From Nonlabens sp. MB-3u-79 (GTDB lineage Bacteria; Bacteroidota; Bacteroidia; Flavobacteriales; Flavobacteriaceae), in contig NZ_CP025116.1 of assembly GCF_002831625.1 (NCBI RefSeq), positions 1,054,001-1,118,000 of the forward strand: DNA of 64,000 bases, read 5' to 3'. A model generated the notes under the pieces. It saw only the letters and a list, made by a program, of their open reading frames with translations. It was not told the DNA's origin and did no database searches. The position numbers and the translations under genes were made by a program. Numbering within the stretch: the stretch's first letter is position 1; the number at the start of each line of letters is the position of its first letter. Positions 33,664 through 42,800 of the stretch are shown here, piece by piece.

Positions 33664-35094
33664 TTACTCTACTTCAGAAACTCTTAACGTATTTACCATT
33701 CCTTTATCAGTTACCGGCATCGCTGCTAGGTTGATTAGGAAGTCCCCTTTTTCTACAAATCCGTGGTCCTTAGCAAACTTATTGACATCTTCAATAGTCT
33801 CGTCTGTACTTACAAAACGGTCGTAAAGGAATGCTTTTACACCCCAAAGCAAACTCAGTTGTGTCAGTATACGGTGGTTGCTAGTAAAAGTAAGAATATG
33901 CGCAGCTGGTCTCCATGCACTAATTTGGAAGGCAGTGTATCCAGAATTGGTCATGGTGGTTATGGCTTTTGCATTAATCTCATCTGCCATTTTTGCGGCG
34001 TGGTGACATACTGATTTTGTAATGTATCTTTTTGTTTTTATGTGTGGTGCAGAGTGTGGGACTTTGATCAAGTCACTATTTTCTACAGCCAAACAAATAC
34101 TAGTCATTTTTTCAATTACCTGAACTGGGTATTGACCTACAGAGGTCTCTCCAGAAAGCATTACAGCATCTGCTCCGTCCATTACAGAGTTTGCTACATC
34201 ATTTACCTCAGCTCTTGTAGGAGTAAGGCTAGTGATCATAGTTTCCATCATTTGGGTAGCAATGATGACAGGAATACGCGCTTTCTTGGCTTTTAGAACA
34301 AGTGTTTTTTGTATCAATGGAACTTCATGAGCTGGAATTTCTACACCTAGATCTCCACGAGCAACCATTAAACCATCACAATAAGCAACGATTTTATCGA
34401 TGTTTTCCACAGCTTCTGGTTTCTCAATTTTAGCAATAATTGGAATTTTATTTTCCGAGTGCTTTGCGATGAGTTCTTGTAATTCCATCAAGTCACGACT
34501 GTGACGTACAAAAGATAGAGCCATCCAGTCTACTTGTAATTCACAAGCAAATATGGCGTCCACGATGTCTTTTTCTGTAAGTGCAGGAAGGGAAATATTA
34601 GTTTGAGGAAGATTTACTCCTTTCTTAGATCTTAATGGTCCACCTTGAATAACTTTAGTAACTACATCTTTTATTCCATCAGTTGAAATGACTTCAAACA
34701 TGAGTTTTCCATCATCAAGAAGGATGCGTTCTCCAGCTTTTACATCTCTTGGGAAGTGCTCGTAATTCATATAAACACGCTCTGCAGTTCCTTTAAAAGG
34801 AGTTCCTGTAGAGATGGTAATGATGTCACCCGGGTGCACGACTACTTCTTCTTTCATGACACCTACACGTAACTTAGGACCTTGTAAGTCTCCTAAAATA
34901 CCAGTGGCAAAACCGTGTTCTTTATTGATGTCGCGTATCATTTGCACGCGTTCTCTTACATCCTCATGGTCTGCATGAGAAAAGTTGATTCTAAATACGT
35001 TGACGCCTGCTTTCATCATGGCCAGTAATACTTCTTTAGTAGAAGTTGCTGGTCCTAGAGTTGCGACAATTTTAGTTTTTTTAGTGTTTGGCAT
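33664..35094 (-). CDS. pyk: Pyruvate kinase
   Basis: 476 residues, normal for type II pyruvate kinase. KTKIVATLGPATST and VFRINFSHAD open the barrel. IIAKIEKPEAVENID holds the catalytic Lys/Glu, MVARGDLGVEIP the metal site, and VIIATQMMETMI and DVANSVMDGADAVMLSGETS the remainder. It makes pyruvate and ATP from phosphoenolpyruvate. The start overlaps the stop of the IPExxxVDY-type gene by one base (TAATG), giving coupling. Confidence 0.97.
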   Translation of the reverse strand: MPNTKKTKIVATLGPATSTKEVLLAMMKAGVNVFRINFSHADHEDVRERVQMIRDINKEHGFATGILGDLQGPKLRVGVMKEEVVVHPGDIITISTGTPFKGTAERVYMNYEHFPRDVKAGERILLDDGKLMFEVISTDGIKDVVTKVIQGGPLRSKKGVNLPQTNISLPALTEKDIVDAIFACELQVDWMALSFVRHSRDLMELQELIAKHSENKIPIIAKIEKPEAVENIDKIVAYCDGLMVARGDLGVEIPAHEVPLIQKTLVLKAKKARIPVIIATQMMETMITSLTPTRAEVNDVANSVMDGADAVMLSGETSVGQYPVQVIEKMTSICLAVENSDLIKVPHSAPHIKTKRYITKSVCHHAAKMADEINAKAITTMTNSGYTAFQISAWRPAAHILTFTSNHRILTQLSLLWGVKAFLYDRFVSTDETIEDVNKFAKDHGFVEKGDFLINLAAMPVTDKGMVNTLRVSEVE

Positions 35095-35582
35095 TATTCA
35101 AATATTAAATAATCTTGTTGTTTAATTTTAAAAGTATCTACTGGATAGACACTTATTACCTGAGGTATTTCCCCAAGGGCATTTATTAATTTTTTAACTG
35201 GAAAAAAGTCGGGATCTTTCTCTATTTTGAGTAGAAAATCAACTGTTCCATATTCTTTAATCAGAATGATTTTAACTTGCGCCTCCTCTTCATTATCAAA
35301 CAATCCTAGGGACACCTTTTCTTGATTTGAAACACCCCAGTATTTATTCGGTATCAAATAAAAAGGTGCGTTTTGCTCCTCGTCAAAATGTTTATATACG
35401 GGATAATTTGCAGTATATGCTTGCTGCAAAATATCTTGATCGACCGCTGTCCTACTAAAGCCTATTTCTAAGTACTTATTAATGAAGTAAGCCATTCTGT
35501 AAGGCTCTGATGTAGAGTGTATAGCGATAAGCACATAGGGCTCTTCTTCTAATTCCCAATCTGTTAATTTGTGAACAGCCAT
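35094..35582 (-). CDS. IPExxxVDY family protein
   Basis: 162 residues beginning MAVHKLTDWELEEEPYVLIA. IHSTSEPYRMAYFINKYLEI and the late strand IPQVISVYPVDTFKIK fit the small flavobacterial family of this name, which sits between rnc and pyk in many relatives. No catalytic residues, signal peptide or membrane segment are seen. The function is unknown; the conserved place suggests a role tied to pyruvate kinase or to expression of the cluster. Upstream is a 230-base gap with no visible signal. Confidence 0.75.
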   Translation of the reverse strand: MAVHKLTDWELEEEPYVLIAIHSTSEPYRMAYFINKYLEIGFSRTAVDQDILQQAYTANYPVYKHFDEEQNAPFYLIPNKYWGVSNQEKVSLGLFDNEEEAQVKIILIKEYGTVDFLLKIEKDPDFFPVKKLINALGEIPQVISVYPVDTFKIKQQDYLIFE

Positions 35583-35812
35583 CTGTTATCCTATTTAACC
35601 TTGCTAATTTAAGAAGACTAGAGACAAAATTACTGCGTAATAACCTTAAATGAACATAAAACATTACGAAAACGATAGTAGCTAGTAATATATTTTGATA
35701 ATTTGCTATTATCTATTTGTATTGAATTTTGAGTTTTGATCAGATATGAAAGAGGAACTAAAAGCCAGATCAGGTCATTTATTTAAAGCTTAGTTTGCAT
35801 TGTCTAGGTTTT

Positions 35813-36547
35813 CTAAAACTTGTCTTGAAGAGCAAAAAAAGCTCTTTTACTAGCCTTTTCTTCTGCCTTTTTTTTAGAAGTCGCTCTCGCTTTTGCAATG
35901 ATGCGATTGTCAATTGTTAGTTTTACTGCAAAATGTCTGACTTCATCAGCACCGGTATCTTCATAGGTGTTGTATTCAAATTTTTTCTTATGCTTTTGAC
36001 ACCATTCAATTAGAAGACTTTTATAAGAGATCACCTTACCTTCCAGCTTTTCAATATCTACGTAAGGCTCAATAATCTTTTTACAAATAAACTTTTTACA
36101 GACGGCGTACCCTCGATCGAGATATACAGCTCCCACTAAAGCTTCAAATAAATTACCGTGAATATTTGCACCAAAATTGCGCGTCGGGACTTGCGTTTGT
36201 GCATATTTAATCAAGCCAAAATCTTGACCTAATTCATTGAGGTGTTCACGACTTACTATTTTAGAACGCATTTTAGTCAAATAGCCTTCATCACCATTCG
36301 GCACCTTATTATAAATGTATTCTGCTATAACCGCCCCTAAAATAGCATCACCTAGAAATTCTAAACGCTCATAACTTTGAGCAAATCCTTTAACTGTTTT
36401 TAGGCCCATTGATTTATGAGTAAAGGCAGTTTCGAAGATAGAAATATCCTTAGCTTTTAAGCCAGTCATCTTTTTTATTGCATCAGATAAACCTTCGTTA
36501 GTATGTGTATTACTTCGAGATTTAAATATTTTGCGAATTCTATTCAT
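35813..36547 (-). CDS. rnc: Ribonuclease III
   Basis: 244 residues. FETAFTHKSMG and the signature ERLEFLGDAILG (metal-binding Glu/Asp) are followed by NLFEALVGAVYLDRG (second Asp/Glu pair). The dsRNA-binding domain (about 170-240) ends in KKKAEEKASKRAFFAL. It processes rRNA and other double-stranded RNA. The gene follows fabF with an 18-base gap, the common Bacteroidetes acpP-fabF-rnc order. Confidence 0.97.
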   Translation of the reverse strand: MNRIRKIFKSRSNTHTNEGLSDAIKKMTGLKAKDISIFETAFTHKSMGLKTVKGFAQSYERLEFLGDAILGAVIAEYIYNKVPNGDEGYLTKMRSKIVSREHLNELGQDFGLIKYAQTQVPTRNFGANIHGNLFEALVGAVYLDRGYAVCKKFICKKIIEPYVDIEKLEGKVISYKSLLIEWCQKHKKKFEYNTYEDTGADEVRHFAVKLTIDNRIIAKARATSKKKAEEKASKRAFFALQDKF

Positions 36548-36565
36548 ACAAATGAAAAGACCTGG

Positions 36566-37813
36566 TTAGATCTTTCTGAAGGCAAGGCAACAGTTATGGC
36601 CACCAAAGCCGAAAGTGTTACTCAAGGCAACGTTTACCTCTCTTATTTCAGGTTTGTTCAATACAAGTCTTAAGGAAGGATCAATATTTTCATCTCTAGT
36701 GGTGTGGTTGATTGTAGGAGGAATAATACCTTCAATTATAGCCATTACACTAGCAATAGACTCTATCGCACCTGCAGCACCTAGAAGGTGACCTGTCATA
36801 GATTTGGTAGAATTGATGCTTATGTTAGAGGTATGATCACCAAAAACGGCTTTAATCGCTTTCAACTCAGCAACGTCACCTAGCGGTGTAGAAGTTCCAT
36901 GAGTATTGATGTGATCTACATCTTCAGGATTAATTCCTGCATTATGTAGTGTGTTTTTCATTACTGCAATAACTCCACGACCTTCAGGATCTGGAGCAGT
37001 AATGTGATACGCATCACTAGAAAAACCACCACCTATAACTTCTGCATAGATTTTGGCTCCACGAGCTTTTGCATATTCATAATCTTCTAGTACCAAAGCT
37101 CCAGCGCCTTCCCCTAGTACAAAACCATCTCTGGTAGCATCAAAAGGACGACTTGCTGTCTCTGGACTTTCATTGCGAGTAGACAGGGCATGCATGGCAT
37201 TAAAACCACCCATTCCTGCTTGAGCAACAGCAGCTTCAGAGCCACCGGTTACAATAACATCACAATGTCCTAGTTTGATATAGTTAACGGCATCCAGCAT
37301 CGCATTTGCACTTGAGGCGCAAGCAGATACTGTTGTGTAGTTAGGCCCCATAAATCCATATTTAATAGAAATATGAGCCGGAGCTATATCAGCAATCATT
37401 TTTGGTATAAAGAAAGGATTGAAACGAGGCACACCGTTACCAGCTGCAAACGCTTTAACTTCTTCCTGAAAAGTTTCTAGACCACCTATTCCAGCACCCC
37501 AGATAACACCGACTCTATATTTATCTATAGAGTCGATATCTAGTCCAGAGTCAGCTATAGCCTCGTCGCCTGCAACCAGTGCATACTGGGCAAATCGATC
37601 CATGCGTCTAGCTTCCTTGCGGTCCATAAAATCAGTAACATTAAAGTTCTTGATTTCACAAGCGAATTTTGTCTTGAAATGTTCTGTATCAAAATAAGTG
37701 ATAGGAGCAGAACCGCTCTTACCTGCTTTTAATGCCTCCCAATATTCCTGTAGGTTATTCCCTATAGGAGTAAGGGCACCCATTCCTGTAATGACAACTC
37801 GCTTTAATTCCAT
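36566..37813 (-). CDS. fabF: Beta-ketoacyl-ACP synthase II
   Basis: 415 residues. The nucleophile Cys165 lies in TVSACASSAN, the catalytic His305 in HINTHGTSTP and His342 in STKSMTGHLLGAAG. It condenses malonyl-ACP with acyl-ACP in the elongation cycle of fatty-acid synthesis. The neighbouring acyl carrier protein gene (10 bases upstream) is its substrate carrier, so they act together. Confidence 0.97.
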   Translation of the reverse strand: MELKRVVITGMGALTPIGNNLQEYWEALKAGKSGSAPITYFDTEHFKTKFACEIKNFNVTDFMDRKEARRMDRFAQYALVAGDEAIADSGLDIDSIDKYRVGVIWGAGIGGLETFQEEVKAFAAGNGVPRFNPFFIPKMIADIAPAHISIKYGFMGPNYTTVSACASSANAMLDAVNYIKLGHCDVIVTGGSEAAVAQAGMGGFNAMHALSTRNESPETASRPFDATRDGFVLGEGAGALVLEDYEYAKARGAKIYAEVIGGGFSSDAYHITAPDPEGRGVIAVMKNTLHNAGINPEDVDHINTHGTSTPLGDVAELKAIKAVFGDHTSNISINSTKSMTGHLLGAAGAIESIASVMAIIEGIIPPTINHTTRDENIDPSLRLVLNKPEIREVNVALSNTFGFGGHNCCLAFRKI

Positions 37814-37823
37814 GTAATATAAA

Positions 37824-38060
37824 TTACGCTTTTGCTTCTTCGATGTATGAAACAGCTTGACCTACAGTAGCGATGTTTTCAGCTTGGTCGTCTGGGATCT
37901 GGATATCAAATTCTTTTTCAAATTCCATGATCAACTCAACTGTATCGAGTGAATCTGCGCCTAAGTCGTTTGTGAAGCTTGCTTCTGTTACAACTTCGTT
38001 TTCGTCAACACCTAATTTGTCTACGATAATCGCTTTTACTCTTGATGCAATGTCTGACAT
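37824..38060 (-). CDS. acpP: Acyl carrier protein
   Basis: 78 residues, strongly acidic, with the phosphopantetheine site Ser37 in LGADSLDT. It carries growing acyl chains in fatty-acid synthesis. First gene of the acpP-fabF-rnc run, with an exact minus-strand -7 box 31-38 bases upstream and a 154-base divergent gap to purN. Confidence 0.97.
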   Translation of the reverse strand: MSDIASRVKAIIVDKLGVDENEVVTEASFTNDLGADSLDTVELIMEFEKEFDIQIPDDQAENIATVGQAVSYIEEAKA

Positions 38061-38090
38061 AATAATCTAATTTTAATTTTATATGAATTG

Positions 38091-38098
38091 CAAAAATA
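38091..38098 (-). promoter_or_regulatory. Putative -7 box of acpP-fabF-rnc
   Basis: Minus-strand TATTTTTG, an exact TAnnTTTG, giving a leader of about 25 bases to the acpP ATG. No clear -33 at the right distance. Confidence 0.5.
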
Positions 38099-38214
38099 AC
38101 AAACTTTGCGTTAAAACCATCTTTTAGCTAATTGAGTTAACTTGCAATTTCATTTATTTTATTTTAACCCCCTCATTCAGCCATGGTTTTACAACAAGTT
38201 TATCAAAGAGATAT

Positions 38215-38778
38215 ATGAAGAAAATAGTCATTTTAGCGAGCGGTAATGGCACTAATGCTCAGTCAATTATAGATCATTTTAAAGATTCTGAAACTGTTGA
38301 AGTTTCACTGGTTTTATCTAATAAACCACAAGCTTTTGTGTTAGAACGAGCGAGTAAAGCTGGTGTTCCTGCCCTAAGTTTTAATAGATTCGCTTTCGCG
38401 AAAGCGGAACAAATACAACTGCTTTTAAATGCAGAACAGCCTGATTTAATCGTGTTAGCTGGGTTTTTGTGGAAAATCCCATCATTTTTAATTCAAGACC
38501 ATCCTAATAAGATTATTAACATTCATCCAGCTTTATTACCTAATTATGGTGGAAAAGGTATGTACGGCATGAATGTGCACCGAGCAATTATTGAAAATAA
38601 AGAGAAAGAAAGCGGTATTACTATTCATTATGTAAATGAAAATTATGATGAAGGCGCTATTATTAAACAAGCTACTTGTGCTATAAGTCCTACCGATACT
38701 GCTGAAGATCTCGCTGCAAAAATTCACCTATTGGAACAAGAGTACTTCTCAAAAACCATTGAAGAATTACTTCAATAA
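38215..38778 (+). CDS. purN: Phosphoribosylglycinamide formyltransferase
   Basis: 187 residues. KIVILASGNGTNAQSI binds the phosphate, and NIHPALLPNYGGKGMYG contains the catalytic Asn and His. HYVNENYDEGAII supplies the Asp. PurN transfers a formyl group from 10-formyl-THF in purine synthesis. A palindrome copy is read as FAFAKAEQ, replacing a helix that varies among relatives. The stop overlaps the rnhA start by one base. Confidence 0.95.
   Translation: MKKIVILASGNGTNAQSIIDHFKDSETVEVSLVLSNKPQAFVLERASKAGVPALSFNRFAFAKAEQIQLLLNAEQPDLIVLAGFLWKIPSFLIQDHPNKIINIHPALLPNYGGKGMYGMNVHRAIIENKEKESGITIHYVNENYDEGAIIKQATCAISPTDTAEDLAAKIHLLEQEYFSKTIEELLQ
38392..38405. repeat. Dispersed palindrome copy 10 (in purN)
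   Basis: An exact core read as FAFAKAEQ, on a variable surface helix before the strand LIVLAGFLW. Confidence 0.9.
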
Positions 38779-39257
38779 TGGAGGAAGTACACATTTATAC
38801 AGACGGTTCTTCTCGAGGTAACCCAGGTCCTGGCGGCTATGGTATCGTGATGATCGCAGTAGGAAAAGGCTTTAAAAAGGAATTTTCTCAAGGCTATCGC
38901 AAGACCACTAATAACCGCATGGAACTCCTCGCTGTTATTGAAGCACTTGAAAAAATTAAAAAGGATAATGTGAAAATCACCGTTTTTACAGACAGTCGCT
39001 ATGTGAGCGATGCGATCAATAAAAACTGGATGGCCGGTTGGATAAAACGCAAGTGGAAAAACGTTAAGAATCCAGATCTATGGAAACGTTTTTTAAAAGC
39101 TTATAATAGAACACAGCCTAAAATGAAGTGGGTGAAAGGTCATAACGATCACCCTATTAATGAAAGATGTGATGCGCTTGCTGTAAATGCGGCTATGAAT
39201 AAATCCAATCATTTAGTGGATGAAGGTTTTGAGGCTGGAGACAAGGGGTTGTTTTAA
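38778..39257 (+). CDS. rnhA: Ribonuclease HI
   Basis: 159 residues. The four acidic catalytic residues are in YTDGSSRGNPGPGGYG (Asp), RMELLAVIEAL (Glu), VFTDSRYV (Asp) and RCDALA (Asp), and KGHNDHP carries the flexible His loop. It degrades the RNA of RNA-DNA hybrids. The start codon overlaps the purN stop (TAATG), so translation is coupled although the pathways differ. Confidence 0.96.
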   Translation: MEEVHIYTDGSSRGNPGPGGYGIVMIAVGKGFKKEFSQGYRKTTNNRMELLAVIEALEKIKKDNVKITVFTDSRYVSDAINKNWMAGWIKRKWKNVKNPDLWKRFLKAYNRTQPKMKWVKGHNDHPINERCDALAVNAAMNKSNHLVDEGFEAGDKGLF

Positions 39258-39320
39258 TTGTGGTATCACAGGTGATTAAACCAGCTTTTTTCATTATAAT
39301 TTTTCTTTAACAACTTTAAT

Positions 39321-39351
39321 TTTAGCAAACCACCATCATGCCTTACTTTTG
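39321..39351 (+). promoter_or_regulatory. Putative promoter of the feoAB operon
   Basis: TTTA (39321-39324), exactly 19 bases, then TACTTTTG (39344-39351), an exact TAnnTTTG -7 box. The start site would be near 39358, about 20 bases before the feoA TTG. No clear Fur box is seen beside it. Confidence 0.6.
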
Positions 39352-39378
39352 CTTATTCAAATTAATTCTAAATAAGCA

Positions 39379-39609
39379 TTGAGTACTACTATAGCAGACT
39401 TAAAGAGAGGAGAAACGGCTATTATCAAGCAATTTGATGAGATCGATGTGCCGTTAAAGTTACTGGAAATGGGTTGCTTACCAGGTAATCGGGTCACCAT
39501 GATGCAGTCTGCACCATTCAAAGATCCTATTTATCTCGATATTAATGGAACTCACCTTGCTATTAGAAGGGAAACAGCTATTAAAATTAGAGTAGAACTC
39601 GATGGGTAA
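39379..39609 (+). CDS. feoA: FeoA family ferrous iron transport protein
   Basis: 76 residues from a TTG start; no ATG is available upstream. The small SH3-like fold shows TTIADLKRGETAIIKQF, KLLEMGCLPGNRVTMM and DINGTHLAIRRETAIKIRV. FeoA supports the FeoB transporter, probably by docking on its cytosolic side. It overlaps feoB by 8 bases. Confidence 0.9.
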   Translation: MSTTIADLKRGETAIIKQFDEIDVPLKLLEMGCLPGNRVTMMQSAPFKDPIYLDINGTHLAIRRETAIKIRVELDG

Positions 39610-41722
39610 ATCAATCAATGTATCGCTAATAGGGAATCCTAATACAGGAAAAACATCTCTATTCAATAGACTTACCGGTCTCAACCAGCAGGTAGGGAAC
39701 TATCCTGGAATTACCGTAGAGAAAAAAGAAGGTTTATGTAAACTAGACCGAGGTCTTAAAGCGCATATCCTAGACCTACCTGGAACTTATAGTTTGAACA
39801 CCACATCATTAGATGAAAGTATCGTAGTAGAGACTTTACTCAATAGGAACTCCAAGGATTTTCCAGATGTTGCTGTTGTTGTTTCTGATATCGAAAACTT
39901 AAAAAGGAATCTGCTGGTATTTACCCAGATTAAAGATTTAGAAATCCCTACCATACTGGTCATTAACATGGCCGATCGTATGAAGCGCAAAGCGATCTCT
40001 CTAGACATCGACTTGATGCAGCAAGAGCTCAATACTACTGTAGTTTTAGTGAGTGCGCGCAAAAACCAAGGGATTCAAGAGCTTAAAGATGCTATAGCCA
40101 ACTATAAAAAGCTGACCTCTGAGCCTTGTGTTAACGCATCGATCATTGATACCGAATATTTTGAAAATCTCAAGAAAACCTATCCCAATCAGCTGGTTTA
40201 TAAGTTATGGTTGGTGATTACTCAAGATGTCAATTTTGGAAAGCTAGATCGTAATCGTGATATAGAAGATTTAAAGCAGCATAAGTTTGACATCAAATCG
40301 GAGTCAGATCTTAACAGAATGCAACACAAAGAAACAGTGGTGCGTTATCAATTTATCAATGGCTTGCTTAAAAAAGTACTTACGGTTGATACCGCAAATG
40401 CAAAAGATATAAGAACACGACTTGACCGTGTGTTGTTGCATAAGGTTTGGGGTTATTTGATCTTTTTTGTCATTTTGTTAGTCATTTTTCAGGCTATCTA
40501 TGATTGGAGTACGTATCCTATGGATTGGATCGATGGTGCATTTGCTAGTATGAGTTCTTGGGCAAATAACTTTTTCCCAGCAGGACCCTTAACAGATTTA
40601 TTAGCCGAAGGTATTATACCTGGCTTAGGAGGTATCGTCATATTTATACCACAAATTGCATTTCTATTTCTCTTCATCGCCATTCTAGAAGAAAGTGGCT
40701 ACATGAGTCGTGTGGTCTTTCTTATGGATCATATCATGAAGAGATTTGGTTTAAGTGGTAAGAGTGTGGTTCCCTTAGTTTCTGGGACAGCCTGTGCTAT
40801 TCCAGCAGTTATGGCCACTAGAAATATAGAAGATTGGAAAGAGCGATTGATTACCATACTGGTAGTACCGTTCACCACTTGTTCGGCTAGATTGCCGGTT
40901 TATTTGATCATTATTTCTTTAGTAATTCCTGATGAGCGTATTTTAGGCGGTGCTTTTAATATGCAAGGACTTACATTGATGTTATTGTATTTGTTAGGTT
41001 TTGTAGCTGCTATATTTTCTGCCTGGGTTTTGAATATGATACTGCCTATAAATCGCAAATCATTTTTTGTCATGGAAATGCCTTCTTATAAATTGCCGAT
41101 GTTTAAAAACGTGGCGATAACGGTTATTGAAAAAACCAAAAGCTTTGTAGTAGGAGCCGGTAAGATCATTATGGCTATTTCTGTAGTTTTATGGATACTG
41201 GCCAGTTATGGAGTAGGAGAAGAGTTTAACAATGCCGAGGCCATTGTCAAAGAACAATATGGAAATCAGAATTTGACAGTGGAAGAAATGGATCAAAAGA
41301 TTGCTTCTCACGAGTTGGAATACAGTTTTATAGGGCACATAGGTAAAGGGATTGAGCCTGCAGTAAGACCTTTGGGTTACGACTGGAAAATTGGAATTGC
41401 GATAGTAAGCTCTTTTGCAGCGAGAGAAGTTTTTGTAGGAACTCTGGCAACTATTTACAGTGTAGAAAGCGATGGAGAGGAAGAACAAACCATTAAGAAG
41501 CGTATGGCAGCAGAGACGAACCCTATTCTAGGAGGTCCATTATTTAATTTTGCCAGTGGTATTTCCTTGTTGTTATTCTATGCATTTGCTATGCAATGTA
41601 TGAGTACACTAGCCATTGTAAAACGAGAAACCAATAGCTGGAAATGGCCAGCGATTCAATTTTTCTTCATGACTGCTGCGGCATATTTTGCTGCACTGGG
41701 CGCATTCCAAATATTGAAGTAA
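39602..41722 (+). CDS. feoB: Ferrous iron transport protein B (GTPase-coupled permease)
   Basis: 706 residues. The N-terminal G domain has GNPNTGKTSLF (G1), LDLPGTYSLN (G3) and INMADRM (a variant NxxD G4). From residue about 285 a permease domain with several helices carries two Gate segments (VVPLVSGTACAIPAVMATRN and the FTTCSARLPVY region, whose Cys lines the pathway). It moves Fe2+ into the cell under low oxygen or reducing conditions. Part of feoA-feoB-small Cys-rich peptide; the stop overlaps the next start by one base. Confidence 0.96.
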   Translation: MGKSINVSLIGNPNTGKTSLFNRLTGLNQQVGNYPGITVEKKEGLCKLDRGLKAHILDLPGTYSLNTTSLDESIVVETLLNRNSKDFPDVAVVVSDIENLKRNLLVFTQIKDLEIPTILVINMADRMKRKAISLDIDLMQQELNTTVVLVSARKNQGIQELKDAIANYKKLTSEPCVNASIIDTEYFENLKKTYPNQLVYKLWLVITQDVNFGKLDRNRDIEDLKQHKFDIKSESDLNRMQHKETVVRYQFINGLLKKVLTVDTANAKDIRTRLDRVLLHKVWGYLIFFVILLVIFQAIYDWSTYPMDWIDGAFASMSSWANNFFPAGPLTDLLAEGIIPGLGGIVIFIPQIAFLFLFIAILEESGYMSRVVFLMDHIMKRFGLSGKSVVPLVSGTACAIPAVMATRNIEDWKERLITILVVPFTTCSARLPVYLIIISLVIPDERILGGAFNMQGLTLMLLYLLGFVAAIFSAWVLNMILPINRKSFFVMEMPSYKLPMFKNVAITVIEKTKSFVVGAGKIIMAISVVLWILASYGVGEEFNNAEAIVKEQYGNQNLTVEEMDQKIASHELEYSFIGHIGKGIEPAVRPLGYDWKIGIAIVSSFAAREVFVGTLATIYSVESDGEEEQTIKKRMAAETNPILGGPLFNFASGISLLLFYAFAMQCMSTLAIVKRETNSWKWPAIQFFFMTAAAYFAALGAFQILK

Positions 41723-41853
41723 TGTATATAACACAAACCATAATCGTTATTCTTATTGCTGTAGCAGCAGTGCTTTGGCTTTTTAGAAAATCATTTTTCC
41801 CTAAAAAATTCAAATCTTCTGATTGTGGTGATGGAGATTGTGGTTGTCATTAA
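41722..41853 (+). CDS. FeoB-associated Cys-rich membrane protein
   Basis: 43 residues: one membrane helix (about 5-22, IIVILIAVAAVLWLF), a basic linker (RKSFFPKKFKSSD) and a Cys-rich end CGDGDCGCH that could bind Fe2+. The position directly after feoB, with a one-base start/stop overlap, matches the family of that name, which is placed like FeoC. The longer frame reaching back inside feoB is not used. Confidence 0.85.
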   Translation: MYITQTIIVILIAVAAVLWLFRKSFFPKKFKSSDCGDGDCGCH

Positions 41854-42130
41854 AATTTAGTATTGTTAGACTTGATACCTATAGATTGCTATAAAATTTA
41901 TAAGGAACTTGTAGAGATGCCATAGTGGACTAAAACGCCGGTTTTTCTTTTCTAATAAATTCAAAGACAAATTGTTATAATTGTTTATTTTTGATATGAT
42001 AGGAACGTATTTCTAGCGTATTCTAGTTTCTTTAAGACTAGTGTGTTCTACGATTAGGAAAATGATTCTGTTGTCATAACCAATTAGCAGATTTCTTTTA
42101 AATAATAATTGGTATTAAATAATAGTATCA

Positions 42131-42793
42131 ATGAATGTACTCTTCTGTAGAAAAAACATTATTGCTGTTACAGGATTATTTTTATGTATTTTTTTAATCG
42201 TCCACCTCAGTGCCAATGCGATCCTTATTTTTCCTAAAGAAGTCGCTCGAGGATGGTACAATTCCTATTCCACAACCTTAAGAGAAAGTCCCTTAATTAA
42301 GATCGTAGCTTATCTCTTATACCTGTCTATTGTTCTTCACGCTCTATATGCCTTATTGATTACCATAAGAAATAGAAAAGCAAAACCACAGAAATATGTT
42401 ATGGATCATAGTTCAGAAAACAGTACTTGGGCCTCTAAAAACATGGGATTCCTTGGGGTACTAATTTTGGTTTTTATCATGATACACTTGGCTAATTTCT
42501 GGGCACGTATCAAATTAGGCTTAGGGGAATCAGTAGGCGTTGATGCAAAGGGGAATAAGGATGTTTATGAAGTCACTTATTCCTTGTTCCACAACATCTA
42601 TTTTGTGTTATTTTATGCTATATGTGCTGTACCACTAGCTTACCACTTGCATCACGGGTTTAAAAGCAGCTTTAAAACCTTGGGGTTTTACCATAAAAAA
42701 GGTACTGCAATTATTGCCAAAGCATCTTTAGTATACGCTATCATTATGGGGGTAGGATTTGGTCTCATTCCAATTATTGTTTACTTTAAATAA
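42131..42793 (+). CDS. sdhC: Succinate dehydrogenase / fumarate reductase cytochrome b subunit
   Basis: 220 residues with five membrane helices and the B-type SQR/QFR diheme pattern: helices near residues 10-30, 55-75, 98-118, 145-168 and 190-215, with His residues in VHLSANAI, LHALYALL, IHLANFW and LAYHLHHG as likely haem ligands. It anchors SdhA/SdhB in the membrane and passes electrons to menaquinone. First gene of sdhCAB; only 7 bases separate it from sdhA. Confidence 0.94.
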   Translation: MNVLFCRKNIIAVTGLFLCIFLIVHLSANAILIFPKEVARGWYNSYSTTLRESPLIKIVAYLLYLSIVLHALYALLITIRNRKAKPQKYVMDHSSENSTWASKNMGFLGVLILVFIMIHLANFWARIKLGLGESVGVDAKGNKDVYEVTYSLFHNIYFVLFYAICAVPLAYHLHHGFKSSFKTLGFYHKKGTAIIAKASLVYAIIMGVGFGLIPIIVYFK

Positions 42794-42800
42794 TTAGAAA